Below are positions 1 to 7,973 of a DNA stretch of 64,000 nt, piece after piece. The notes below the pieces were generated by a model that was given only the letters and a program-made list of their open reading frames with translations, searched no databases and was not told the origin of the DNA. The DNA lies in contig NZ_JAGFBU010000001.1 of NCBI RefSeq assembly GCF_017948675.1, positions 310,001 to 374,000 of the forward strand, written 5' to 3'. Position 1 is the stretch's first letter. Every line of letters begins with the position of its first letter. The position numbers and the translations under genes were made by a program. Source of the DNA: Flavobacterium flabelliforme. GTDB taxonomy: Bacteria; Bacteroidota; Bacteroidia; Flavobacteriales; Flavobacteriaceae.

Positions 1-672
1 GGTGATTGCGATCCTATGGATGTTTTTCCGCAGACTATAAAAAGAAGTATTGATCTTATTGATTATTATATCGTTGAAAATGATAAAACTGCTCGAAAGT
101 CTATTAAAACAGTAAATCCGGAGAAGAAACAATCAGAATTAAAACTTTTTGTTTTAAATAAACACACGGAAACTAAAGAACATTTAGACTTTATAAAACC
201 CCTGTTAGAAGGCATTAATATGGGGTTAATGAGTGAAGCAGGTTGTCCTGGAGTTGCTGATCCTGGTGCTGTTATAGTAAAATTAGCGCATGATAGAGGG
301 ATTCAAGTAATTCCATTAGTGGGACCATCTTCTATTCTTTTAGCGATGATGGCCTCAGGAATGAACGGACAAAGTTTTACTTTTCATGGCTACTTACCTA
401 TCGAGAAAGACGAAAAGAAAGCCAGTTTTAAAACACTAGAAAGAATATCTTTCGAAAAAAATCAATCACAAATTTTCATCGAAACACCGTATAGAAATAA
501 CAAATTACTGGAAGATTTAATACAAACCTTACATCCTGACACGCATTTGTGTATCGCAACAGATATTACTTTGCCAACAGAGTACATTAAGACCAAGAAA
601 ATTGCGGCTTGGAAAAAAGAGACAATCGATTTACACAAGCGTCCAACTATTTTTATCATTCATAAAATGTAA
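1..672 (+). CDS. RsmI-family SAM-dependent methyltransferase, 5' end outside window
   Basis: The reading frame is already open at base 1 (Gly-Asp-Cys-Asp-Pro precedes the first in-window Met at 16), so the true start lies upstream and this copy is cut by the window edge. The visible protein has the tetrapyrrole-methylase/RsmI fold signatures: a Gly-rich SAM segment (MSEAGCPGVADPG, about residues 74-86 counted from the in-window Met), then VPLVGPSSI-like and MASGMNGQSFTFHGYLP segments. RsmI proteins 2'-O-methylate C1402 of 16S rRNA. This shorter Bacteroidota type is related, but its substrate is not proven. The gene ends just before a strong hairpin at 751-807. Confidence 0.8.
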   Translation, partial: GDCDPMDVFPQTIKRSIDLIDYYIVENDKTARKSIKTVNPEKKQSELKLFVLNKHTETKEHLDFIKPLLEGINMGLMSEAGCPGVADPGAVIVKLAHDRGIQVIPLVGPSSILLAMMASGMNGQSFTFHGYLPIEKDEKKASFKTLERISFEKNQSQIFIETPYRNNKLLEDLIQTLHPDTHLCIATDITLPTEYIKTKKIAAWKKETIDLHKRPTIFIIHKM

Positions 673-750
673 ATATCAGAGTCAATTTTAAAGACTATAA
701 AAGTTTATTTTACTTTCCTTAAAGTATTGTAACACTACCCAAATAGTAAA

Positions 751-807
751 TCATTAATTCTAATTATAAAATGTCTATTTTTATAATTAGAATTAATGAT
801 TTTTTTT
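751..807 (+). terminator. Perfect 21-bp hairpin plus T-run, abutting the next start codon
   Basis: Arms 751-771 and 779-799 are perfect inverted complements, separated by the 7-nt loop tgtctat, and are followed by eight T residues (800-807). This is a textbook intrinsic terminator shape for the upstream methyltransferase gene, although the stem is AT-rich. The T-run ends immediately before the ATG at 808, and an upstream in-frame ATG (796) lies inside the 3' arm. Confidence 0.7.
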
Positions 808-1935
808 ATGAGCAAACTTCCCAATATTGCCACGAGTATATTTACAGTAATGTCGAAAATGGCTTCAGAACACAAAGCCATTAATTTATCTCAAGGTTTT
901 CCAAATTTTCCAGTTGACAAAAGATTAACAGAAATTGTTGCTAAACTCGCTACCGAAAATGTACATCAATATACGCCCATTTCTGGCTATCCGCCGTTAT
1001 TATCAAAAATAGCTGCACTTACTAAGAAATCCTATTCAAGAGTTGTTCATCCTGAAACCGAAATTTTAGTAACGGCAGGAGCAAGTCAAGGAATTTTTAC
1101 AACTATTACCGCTTTACTAAAAACAAATGAGGAAGTACTAATTCTAGATCCGAGTTATGATTGTTATGAAGCACCCGTACTACTTTGCAATGCTAAGCCA
1201 ATTCGAGTAGCTTTGAACGATGATTACACTCCCAATTGGGAAATTATAGACAAAGCATGCTCTTCGAAAACGAAGATGATTATCATTAATAATCCACACA
1301 ATCCAACTGGAAAAATTTTAAAAGAATCTGACTTCCAATCATTAGAACTTTTACTAGAAAAATACCCAAACATTTTAGTCCTATCCGACGAAGTTTATGA
1401 ATACATCACTTTTGAAGAAAAGCATATTTCAGCCAATACAAGAGAAAAATTGATCAATCGTTGTATTGTAGTTTCTTCTTTTGGGAAATCATTTCATATC
1501 ACCGGATGGAAAATAGGGTATTTGATTGCGCCTGAACACTTAATGAAAGAAATAAAAAAAGTACATCAGTTTTTAGTTTTTAGTATAAATAGCATTTGCC
1601 AAGTGGCCATTAGCGACTATTTAGACGTAGTTTCTACTGATGATATTAAGAAAATGTACCAAGAAAAACGAGACTATTTCAGAGGATTATTACACGGAAG
1701 TCGTTTTGAACTCATGCCCTGCGAAGGAACTTATTTTCAAGTTGCTTCCTATTCTGCTATTTCAAACGAAAATGATGTTGATTTTTGTAAACGATTAATC
1801 ACTGAATATGGCGTTGCTGCCATTCCAATCTCTACTTTTTATGGAGATGGAAAAGACTTAAAGTTAATTCGCTTTTGTTTTGCAAAAGACAATGCCACAT
1901 TAGAAGAAGCTGCTAAAAGATTATGCACGATATAA
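808..1935 (+). CDS. Methionine/kynurenine-type PLP aminotransferase (class I/II)
   Basis: A 375-residue fold-type I aminotransferase. It has the N-terminal INLSQGFPNFP motif of the methionine aminotransferase (YbdL-like)/kynurenine aminotransferase branch, an NNPHNPTGK substrate/PLP segment, a DEVYEY segment, and the PLP-binding lysine in SSFGKSFHITGWKIGY (Lys227 by this start). It probably transfers the amino group of methionine or aromatic amino acids to a keto acid in the cytoplasm. I chose the ATG at 808 because the in-frame ATG at 796 is inside the terminator stem and adds only MIFF, while family members begin close to SKLPNIATSIF. No ribosome-binding site is visible. The SDR gene follows 78 bases later. 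Confidence 0.88.
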   Translation: MSKLPNIATSIFTVMSKMASEHKAINLSQGFPNFPVDKRLTEIVAKLATENVHQYTPISGYPPLLSKIAALTKKSYSRVVHPETEILVTAGASQGIFTTITALLKTNEEVLILDPSYDCYEAPVLLCNAKPIRVALNDDYTPNWEIIDKACSSKTKMIIINNPHNPTGKILKESDFQSLELLLEKYPNILVLSDEVYEYITFEEKHISANTREKLINRCIVVSSFGKSFHITGWKIGYLIAPEHLMKEIKKVHQFLVFSINSICQVAISDYLDVVSTDDIKKMYQEKRDYFRGLLHGSRFELMPCEGTYFQVASYSAISNENDVDFCKRLITEYGVAAIPISTFYGDGKDLKLIRFCFAKDNATLEEAAKRLCTI

Positions 1936-2013
1936 AAGTGCTGATTTATTTATTTTTATTATGCATGCATACTATTTGATTTCGTTATATTTACAATTCA
2001 AAAAATAGAAATT

Positions 2014-2895
2014 ATGAGTTATACAGATAAAATGTTACGCGATGATGCTCTTAAAGGCAAAGTGATTGTAGTAACCGGTGGCGGAAGTGGTTTAGGAAAA
2101 GCAATGACCCAATATTTCCTTGAACTTGGCGCTAAAGTTGCCATTACATCCAGAGATTTAGAAAAATTAAAAAACACGGCTAAAGAACTAGAAGCAGCAA
2201 CTGGCGGATCTTGTCTTCCTATACAATGTGATGTGCGTCATTATGAAGAAGTAGAAAACATGCTACAAGAAGTTTTGAAAACTTTTGGTAAGGTAGATGT
2301 TTTATTAAATAATGCAGCTGGAAACTTTATCTCTCCTACCGAAAGATTGTCTGCAAACGCTTTTGATACCGTTATTGATATTGTTTTAAAAGGAACCAAA
2401 AACTGTACACTTGCTTTTGGAAAACATTGGATTGATACCAAACAAAAATCATCTACTGTTTTAAATATTGTAACTACTTATGCTTGGACGGGTTCCGCTT
2501 ATGTAGTTCCTAGTGCTACTGCAAAAGCAGGAGTTTTAGCCATGACCAGAAGTCTTGCTGTTGAATGGGCAAAATACGGAATTCGCACCAACGCGATTGC
2601 TCCAGGACCATTCCCTACAAAAGGAGCTTGGGACCGATTATTACCAGGTGACTTAGCGGAGAAATTTGACATGGCAAAAAAAGTGCCTCTACAACGTGTT
2701 GGTGATCATCAGGAATTAGCCAATTTAGCAGCTTATTTAGTTTCTGACTTTTCAGCTTATGTAAATGGAGAAGTAGTAGTTATTGATGGTGGAGAATGGC
2801 TTAAAGGTGCCGGACAATTTAATTTGTTAGAAGCAATTCCAGAGGAACTTTGGGATCAACTCGAAATGATGATCAAAGCAAAAAAAAATAAATAA
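2014..2895 (+). CDS. SDR oxidoreductase of the 2,4-dienoyl-CoA reductase type
   Basis: A 293-residue short-chain dehydrogenase. The Rossmann motif TGGGSGLGKAM is near residue 21 and NNAAGNF near residue 98. In place of the usual YxxxK there is a Ser-Ala-Thr-Ala-Lys-Ala-Gly-Val arrangement followed by MTRSLAVEWAKYGIRTNAIAPGP, as in DECR1/peroxisomal 2,4-dienoyl-CoA and enoyl-CoA reductases. That pattern and the GPFPTKGAW segment favour NADPH-dependent reduction of unsaturated acyl-CoA in fatty-acid breakdown. The exact substrate is inferred. A terminator follows directly. Confidence 0.82.
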   Translation: MSYTDKMLRDDALKGKVIVVTGGGSGLGKAMTQYFLELGAKVAITSRDLEKLKNTAKELEAATGGSCLPIQCDVRHYEEVENMLQEVLKTFGKVDVLLNNAAGNFISPTERLSANAFDTVIDIVLKGTKNCTLAFGKHWIDTKQKSSTVLNIVTTYAWTGSAYVVPSATAKAGVLAMTRSLAVEWAKYGIRTNAIAPGPFPTKGAWDRLLPGDLAEKFDMAKKVPLQRVGDHQELANLAAYLVSDFSAYVNGEVVVIDGGEWLKGAGQFNLLEAIPEELWDQLEMMIKAKKNK

Positions 2896-2908
2896 TACGC
2901 ATAAAAAG

Positions 2909-2934
2909 AGAGCCTCACAAAGGCTCTTTTTTTT
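2909..2934 (+). terminator. Intrinsic terminator after the SDR gene
   Basis: AGAGCCT (2909-2915) and AGGCTCT (2921-2927) form a stem with the loop CACAA, followed by a T-run to 2934. It overlaps the stop codon of the convergent gene at 2933. Confidence 0.85.
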
Positions 2935-3247
2935 ATCTATTCTCTGCAGGAGCAATGGCGCTTAAAATCTCACTTTGCAGTAAACCACTACCACCTCCAT
3001 AATGCTGAACTATTTTTATAGTGGGATTTACCTTTGTAAAATAAGAACGCAATTCAGACTCCCTTTCTTGTTCAATGCCAGGGCCCAATAATACAATAGA
3101 AAAATTCGTTTGCATAAAAACTTGTTTCGCTTTTTCATCACATAACATTCCAACTCCGTTCCAGTTGTCATTTGAATTAATAAGTCGGATTACGATATCG
3201 AGTATTTGAGCATTTCTTCCTATGTATAAAATATTAATAATTTCCAT
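2933..3247 (-). CDS. Small receiver-like protein lacking a phospho-acceptor aspartate
   Basis: A 104-residue hypothetical protein with an alternating beta/alpha pattern typical of the CheY/receiver fold: NILYIGRN (strand 1), WNGVGMLCDEKA (strand 2), FSIVLLGPGI (strand 3), PTIKIVQHYGGGSG (strand 5 region). Where a receiver would have its phosphorylated Asp at the end of strand 3, this protein has Leu-Gly-Pro-Gly. I infer a non-phosphorylatable, receiver-derived domain. No output domain is present and function is unknown. The start codon sits 12 bases after the yceI terminator hairpin. Confidence 0.6.
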   Translation of the reverse strand: MEIINILYIGRNAQILDIVIRLINSNDNWNGVGMLCDEKAKQVFMQTNFSIVLLGPGIEQERESELRSYFTKVNPTIKIVQHYGGGSGLLQSEILSAIAPAENR

Positions 3248-3259
3248 AGTTTTACTTTA

Positions 3260-3300
3260 AAAACAACAAATCCCCAAAAATTTTGAGGATTTGTTGTTTT
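3260..3300 (-). terminator. Terminator after yceI, just upstream of the receiver-like gene
   Basis: The arms 3260-3275 and 3285-3300 are 16-bp complements with one G-U pair in the minus-strand transcript, around a 9-nt A/T loop, and T residues follow. The hairpin ends 12 bases before the receiver-like gene's ATG. Confidence 0.75.
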
Positions 3301-3316
3301 ATTCTTTAAATAAAAA

Positions 3317-3847
3317 TTATTGTTTGATAAATTGTAATTCAATAACCAAACGTACTTCTTCACCAACTAAAACGCCACCCGTTTCAAGTGCTGAATTCCA
3401 GTTTAATCCCCAATCTTTTCTATTAATTTTCCCTTCTAATGAAAAAGCTAATTTTGTATTTCCCCAAGGATCTTTCATTAAGCCACTAAATTCTGCAGGT
3501 AATTTTATAGATTTAGTAACACCGTGCATCGTTAAGTCACCAGTTAAATCGTATTCAGAATCTTTAATTTTTGTAAACGATGTTGCTACAAATTTAATTT
3601 CCGGAAACTTTTCAGCATCAAAAAAGTCAGCACTTACTAAGTGTGTGTCTCTATCTGCATTACCTGTAGCTATTGAGTCAATTGCTCCGGTAAATTGAAT
3701 TTTAGCATTTTCAAAATCAGTTTCATCAGATTCAATAGAAGCATCAAATTTGGTAAACTTACCTGAAACATTAGTAAACATCATGTGTTTTACTTTAAAA
3801 CCAATTTCTGAATGTGTAGGGTCTATTGCCCATTTTGTTGTTGTCAT
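3317..3847 (-). CDS. YceI-family protein
   Basis: A 176-residue protein with the YceI lipocalin-like signature from its start: TKWAIDPTHSEIGFKVKHMM, then VSGKFTKFD, FTGAIDSIATGNADRDTHL, FDAEKFPEIKFVA, and the C-terminal RKDWGLNWN and VRLVIELQF segments. YceI proteins bind isoprenoid or amphiphilic ligands in a beta-barrel. Unlike E. coli YceI there is no signal peptide, so it is probably cytoplasmic. It lies 38 bases downstream of the pirin gene and is probably co-transcribed with it. Confidence 0.9.
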   Translation of the reverse strand: MTTTKWAIDPTHSEIGFKVKHMMFTNVSGKFTKFDASIESDETDFENAKIQFTGAIDSIATGNADRDTHLVSADFFDAEKFPEIKFVATSFTKIKDSEYDLTGDLTMHGVTKSIKLPAEFSGLMKDPWGNTKLAFSLEGKINRKDWGLNWNSALETGGVLVGEEVRLVIELQFIKQ

Positions 3848-3885
3848 ATTAGTATTATTTAAATTAATTATTTTTATTTGTTAAA

Positions 3886-4638
3886 TTATAATTCCATTGG
3901 TACTTCCATCAATAAAATTTCTGCTCCTTCGGAATCAGCAGTTATTTTGATAGATTCCGTATCCCAAATTCCTAAACCATCACGTTCATTAAGATGAATG
4001 TCTCCTACCGTAAAATCGCCTTTCAAAACAAAAGCATAAATTCCGTTTCCTGATTTTTTTAATGGATAAGAATTGGAGAATCCTTTATCAAATCTCCCTA
4101 TATGAAACCAAGCATCTTGATGAATCCAAACCCCTTCATCCTCTGGATTTGGAGATAATATTTGCTGTAATTTATTATGGCGATCTTTTAGATCAAGAGT
4201 AATTTGGTCATAACGCGGAGTTACATTTTTTTTGTTAGGATAGATCCAAATCTGCAAAAACTTAACTAATTGATTCTGATTCTTATTTTTCTCACTGTGA
4301 AATATCCCTGTTCCAGCACTCATAATCTGTATATCGCCTTCTTTGATAACAGTGGTATTTCCCATACTATCTTGATGTTCTAAATCACCTTCTAGCGGAA
4401 TAGAAATAATCTCCATGTTATCGTGCGGATGTTTTCCAAAACCCATTCCCTGATTTACTCTATCATCATTAAGCACTCGCAAAACACCAAAATTCATGCG
4501 ATCCTTATTTTGATAATTCGCAAAACTAAAAGTGTGATAGGACTCTAACCAGCCATGATTGGCATGACCTCGAGAATCGGCTTTATGCAAAATGTAATTA
4601 GCAATTTTATGGTTTGCGGTAGTATCTTTATTTTCCAT
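3886..4638 (-). CDS. Pirin-family bicupin protein
   Basis: A 250-residue pirin. The N-terminal cupin carries the metal ligands in GKHPHDNMEIISIPLEGDLEHQDS and the GDIQIMSAGTGIFHSE motif. The C-terminal cupin has GIYAFVLKGDFTVGD. Pirins (YhhW/YhaK-like) bind Fe or Ni, and some have quercetin-dioxygenase activity; the substrate here is unknown. I chose the start at 4638 (MENKD), which removes 17 N-terminal residues of the longest frame. Those codons overlap a promoter-like CAACTTTG at 4664-4671. The adjacent Crp/Fnr gene is upstream on the same strand. Confidence 0.88.
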   Translation of the reverse strand: MENKDTTANHKIANYILHKADSRGHANHGWLESYHTFSFANYQNKDRMNFGVLRVLNDDRVNQGMGFGKHPHDNMEIISIPLEGDLEHQDSMGNTTVIKEGDIQIMSAGTGIFHSEKNKNQNQLVKFLQIWIYPNKKNVTPRYDQITLDLKDRHNKLQQILSPNPEDEGVWIHQDAWFHIGRFDKGFSNSYPLKKSGNGIYAFVLKGDFTVGDIHLNERDGLGIWDTESIKITADSEGAEILLMEVPMEL

Positions 4639-4663
4639 TGTCGTTTTCTTTAATTTTATGGTA

Positions 4664-4671
4664 CAAAGTTG
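4664..4671 (-). promoter_or_regulatory. Putative -7 element for the pirin-yceI unit
   Basis: CAACTTTG followed by TACC on the minus strand is one mismatch from TAnnTTTG. It lies about 25 bases upstream of the chosen pirin start, which fits a short leader. Confidence 0.4.
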
Positions 4672-4727
4672 CGTCAAAAAAAAAGCCAATACATTGAACT
4701 AGGACAAGAAATAAAAAAAACTGAAAT

Positions 4728-5309
4728 TTAATGTTTTGCCATTTTTGTTCTTATTTTACTCAAAAATTCAGCCGAAATACCCAAATAAGACGCTATGTAA
4801 TGTTGAGCAACACGTTGCGGAAGTGCTGGATAATGTTCTAAAAACTCTATATATTTTTCTGTAGCAGTTTTAGAAATAGTATTAAAAAGTCGTTCTTGAG
4901 TAACGGCCAAACTGCGTTGCATCAAAATTCGAAAAGCACGTTCAAACTTTGGTGCTTTACTAAAAAGCTCTTCTTTCGTTTCGGGATTAAACATAAAGAA
5001 CTCACAATCTTCTATAGTTTCAATATAAACTCTACTCGGATTTTTTTCATAGATACTAAACGAAATATCACTGATCCAAGCATTTTCAATGGCAAACTGA
5101 AGAATAACTTCAAAACCATTGGCATCAATATAATACTTTCGAACACAGCCTTTAATAACAAAAGCTTCAAAATTGCACATTTCACCTTCATGAAGCAAAA
5201 TCGTTTTTTTAGGAACAGCTTTAAACTCCATTAAGGAATTAAAAATAGCTAATTCATTAGTGTCAAAAGAGACGTATCTTCCTATATTAGTATTGATTTG
5301 TGAATGCAA
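4728..5309 (-). CDS. Crp/Fnr-family transcriptional regulator
   Basis: A 193-residue protein with an N-terminal cyclic-nucleotide-binding (cNMP) beta-roll (LLHEGEMCNFEAFVIKGCVRKYY, residues ~38-60) and a C-terminal winged helix (ATEKYIEFLEHYPALPQRVAQHYIASYLGISAEFLSKIRTK). The arginine and glutamate ligands of true cAMP pockets are not evident, so the effector is uncertain. In this family such genes often control a neighbouring redox or detoxification gene. Here it sits directly upstream of pirin-yceI, 89 bases away, which makes local regulation plausible but unproven. Confidence 0.85.
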   Translation of the reverse strand: MHSQINTNIGRYVSFDTNELAIFNSLMEFKAVPKKTILLHEGEMCNFEAFVIKGCVRKYYIDANGFEVILQFAIENAWISDISFSIYEKNPSRVYIETIEDCEFFMFNPETKEELFSKAPKFERAFRILMQRSLAVTQERLFNTISKTATEKYIEFLEHYPALPQRVAQHYIASYLGISAEFLSKIRTKMAKH

Positions 5310-5421
5310 AGTGAGTAGTTTTAGAAACTAAAGATAAAAAATGTTTATCAAAAATGAATACTAGACCTATTAAATTAGCAAATATTTCTACTAAAACAAA
5401 ATTCACTCCCGATTAAATTCC

Positions 5422-5429
5422 TACTTTTG
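5422..5429 (+). promoter_or_regulatory. -7 promoter element of uridine kinase gene
   Basis: TACTTTTG matches the Bacteroidota -7 consensus TAnnTTTG exactly and is followed by TACC. It is 27 bases upstream of the udk ATG. No convincing -33 TTTG is visible. Confidence 0.55.
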
Positions 5430-5456
5430 TACCACTATAAATATAACAGAAATTTT

Positions 5457-6065
5457 ATGCTCATTATTGGAATTGCAGGTGGTACGGGAAGCGGAAAAAC
5501 AACCGTTGTACATCAGATTATGAATGAATTACCCGAAACAGAAGTCGGTATTATTTCTCAAGACTCGTATTACAAAGAAAATCACGGTCTCTCTTTTGAC
5601 GAAAGAGCTTTAATTAACTTTGATCATCCTCGCGCAATTGATTTTGAATTATTGGTAGCACATCTCAAAGAATTAAAGGAAGGAAATAACATCAATCAAC
5701 CCGTATATTCTTTTGTAACACACAACAGAACCGATGATACTGTTTTTACTCATCCCAGAAAAGTGATGATTGTAGAGGGAATATTAATTCTCGCAAACCC
5801 AGAGTTAAGAGAACTTTTTGATGTAAAAATATATGTTCATGCTGATTCTGACGAAAGATTAATTCGCCGTCTGAAAAGAGATATCGCAGAACGCGGACGG
5901 GATATGACAGAGGTTATTAACAGATATCAAACTACATTAAAACCAATGCACGAACAGTTTATAGAGCCTACAAAAGCATTTGCTGATATCATTATTCCAA
6001 ACGACAAATACAATACAGTAGCCATAGATGTAGTCCGGGCAGTGATTAATCAAAAAATACTATAA
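5457..6065 (+). CDS. udk: Uridine kinase
   Basis: A 202-residue P-loop kinase with the Walker A motif GGTGSGKT at residues 8-15, then SQDSYYK, NFDHPRAIDFELL and the RRLKRDIAERGRD lid segment. It phosphorylates uridine and cytidine with ATP or GTP in pyrimidine salvage. I placed the start at 5457 (MLIIGIAGG): this gives the usual family length and leaves room for the -7 box at 5422. The upstream in-frame start at 5427 would put the promoter inside the gene. The FtsB-like gene follows after a 123-base spacer containing a structured repeat. Confidence 0.92.
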   Translation: MLIIGIAGGTGSGKTTVVHQIMNELPETEVGIISQDSYYKENHGLSFDERALINFDHPRAIDFELLVAHLKELKEGNNINQPVYSFVTHNRTDDTVFTHPRKVMIVEGILILANPELRELFDVKIYVHADSDERLIRRLKRDIAERGRDMTEVINRYQTTLKPMHEQFIEPTKAFADIIIPNDKYNTVAIDVVRAVINQKIL

Positions 6066-6096
6066 ATTAGTCGTATTTTTAAATTTATTAATGATT

Positions 6097-6176
6097 AGGA
6101 GCTATTCCCGCTTTTCATTTCAATCTTTTTCCCTCTAAAGAACGAGGAAAAAAGGATTTCCATTACAATCGGGGCT
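6097..6176 (+). repeat. Structured intergenic element between udk and the FtsB-like gene
   Basis: An 80-base GC-richer patch. AGC plus CCCG at 6100-6110 can pair with CGGG plus GCT at 6170-6176. An inner stem CTTTTTCCCTC (6125-6135) pairs with GAGGAAAAAAG (6144-6154) with one mismatch. Its ends, gctattcccg and cggggcta, resemble a class of dispersed intergenic hairpin repeats I recall from Flavobacterium genomes. That resemblance is from memory, and only one copy is present in this window. Confidence 0.4.
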
Positions 6177-6188
6177 AAAAATAAAAAA

Positions 6189-6512
6189 ATGAAAAATCCA
6201 TATAAAGACAAACCTTGGTTTAAATTTTTAAGTAACAAATACGTTTGGGTACTGATGTTCTTTTGTATATGGATGACTTTTTTAGATAATTATTCTTATT
6301 TTGATCATCGAATTTTAGACCAGCAAATTCAAGATCTTGAGGATAATGCTTCCTATTATAAAGAAGAAATAAGGAAAGATCAGGAGAACATTAAGCAATT
6401 AAAAAACTCCGAACAGATAGAAAAATACGCCCGCGAAAAATACTATATGAAAAAAGATAGTGAAGATATTTATATCATAGAATTTGAAGGCGACACAATT
6501 GAAAAAAAATAA
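6189..6512 (+). CDS. FtsB/DivIC-like septum formation initiator protein
   Basis: A 107-residue membrane protein. A short basic N-terminus is followed by one transmembrane helix (KYVWVLMFFCIWMTFLDNY, ~residues 17-35), then a coiled coil rich in Q/E/K (QIQDLEDNASYYKEEIRKDQENIKQLKNSEQIEKYAREKYYMKKDSEDIYII). The ending AREKYYMKKxxEDIYII is the classic DivIC/FtsB C-terminal motif. It would act in the FtsQLB-like divisome subcomplex in the inner membrane. It lies 44 bases before the methylmalonyl-CoA mutase small-subunit gene, probably in one transcript. Confidence 0.85.
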   Translation: MKNPYKDKPWFKFLSNKYVWVLMFFCIWMTFLDNYSYFDHRILDQQIQDLEDNASYYKEEIRKDQENIKQLKNSEQIEKYAREKYYMKKDSEDIYIIEFEGDTIEKK

Positions 6513-6556
6513 TTAAGTTTTGATTATTAAAAACCATCACATAATAAACGAATAAA

Positions 6557-7927
6557 ATGGCTGCTACTCTTTTCGATGATTTCAATCCCATTTCTTCTAA
6601 ACAGTGGAAACAAAAAATTCAATTTGAACTCAAGGGAGCTGATTACAATGAAACCTTAGTTTGGAATTCTCCAGAAGATATTCAGGTAAAACCGTTTTAC
6701 CATAAGGATGAACTGGCTAAAACATTTTCTGTTGCTACAAAAGCGACTCAATTTAAAATATGTCAAAACATCTTTGTGTATGATGTAGAAAAATCAATTG
6801 AAAGAGCCATAAATACACTAAGTCGTGGCGCAGACAGTATTCGATTTTCCATTGAAAATGAATCGATTGATATTACCAATTTATTGGAGAATTTGCCGTT
6901 ATCTAATGTTACTGTTTATTTTAACCTAAGCTTTATTTCAACCGATTTCGTAAAAAAGATTGACGCTTTTGCTGCCAAAACTAACACAACTATCTTTTGT
7001 AATCTAGATCCAATTGGACAATTAGCCAAAGACGGCAATTGGTTTACGACCAAAGAAAAAAATAATTTTGAAACACTGAATTTACTTTCAAGACAAACTA
7101 AAGCGATTTCTTTAATCAGCATTAATTCTTCTTTGTATCAGAATGCTGGTGCAACTATTGTTCAGCAAATTGCCTATAGTTTAGGTCATGTCAATGAATA
7201 TTTTAATAGAATAGAGTCGATCGAGCAACCTATAGTTTTTAAAGTAGCAGTAGGAACAAACTACTTTTTTGAGATTGCAAAATTACGTGCATTGAGACTA
7301 CTGTTTAATCTTATCGCTAAAGAATACAACCATAATTTAGATTGTAACATTATAGTTTCACCTACAAAACGAAATAAAACATTATACGATTATAATGTAA
7401 ACATGTTACGTACTACAACCGAATGTATGAGTGCTATTATTGGCGGTGCGAATGCTATTGCTAATTTACCTTACGATGCTTTATACCATAAAGACAATGA
7501 ATTTGGTGATCGAATAGCCAGAAACCAATTGTTGATTTTAAAAAATGAAAGCTATTTTGATAAAGTAAATAATCCAGCTGACGGAAGTTATTATATAGAA
7601 AACCTTACCAATCAATTAGCGGAAAAATCGCTAGCGTTATTCAAAGATATTGAGGCAAATGGTGGTTTTCTTAAACAACTGAATGACGGAATTATCAAAA
7701 GAAAAATTCAAGAAAGTGCCGATGCCGAGCAAGATTTATTTGATACGGGAAAAGAAATATTATTAGGAACCAACAAGCATCCTAATAAACAAGATAGAAT
7801 GAAAGAGGATTTAGAATTGTTCCCTTTCGTAAAGCAAAATCCAAGAAAAACATTAATCAAACCGATAATCGAAAAGCGTTTAGCGGAAAGCTTAGAACAA
7901 GAGCGTTTGAAATTAGAAGATAATTAA
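6557..7927 (+). CDS. mutA: Methylmalonyl-CoA mutase small (beta) subunit, short form
   Basis: A 456-residue homologue of the non-catalytic beta subunit. It has a TIM-barrel MM_CoA_mutase domain from WKQKIQFELKGADY to NPADGSYYIENLTNQLAEKSLALFKDIE. The C-terminus stops shortly after the barrel (ending KLEDN) and has no cobalamin-binding domain; the DxHxxG motif is absent. Classic beta subunits such as that of Propionibacterium are substantially longer. It pairs with the next gene, 46 bases downstream, to form the heterodimer converting succinyl-CoA and (R)-methylmalonyl-CoA. Confidence 0.88.
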   Translation: MAATLFDDFNPISSKQWKQKIQFELKGADYNETLVWNSPEDIQVKPFYHKDELAKTFSVATKATQFKICQNIFVYDVEKSIERAINTLSRGADSIRFSIENESIDITNLLENLPLSNVTVYFNLSFISTDFVKKIDAFAAKTNTTIFCNLDPIGQLAKDGNWFTTKEKNNFETLNLLSRQTKAISLISINSSLYQNAGATIVQQIAYSLGHVNEYFNRIESIEQPIVFKVAVGTNYFFEIAKLRALRLLFNLIAKEYNHNLDCNIIVSPTKRNKTLYDYNVNMLRTTTECMSAIIGGANAIANLPYDALYHKDNEFGDRIARNQLLILKNESYFDKVNNPADGSYYIENLTNQLAEKSLALFKDIEANGGFLKQLNDGIIKRKIQESADAEQDLFDTGKEILLGTNKHPNKQDRMKEDLELFPFVKQNPRKTLIKPIIEKRLAESLEQERLKLEDN

Positions 7928-7973
7928 ACGTTTTAAAAAATTGATTAGCAAGTTTTAATTTGGCAAAATAGAA

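Noticed and set aside
3291-3698. Plus-strand frame opposite yceI
   Set aside because: It runs antisense to the well-recognised YceI coding sequence and has no protein-family features.
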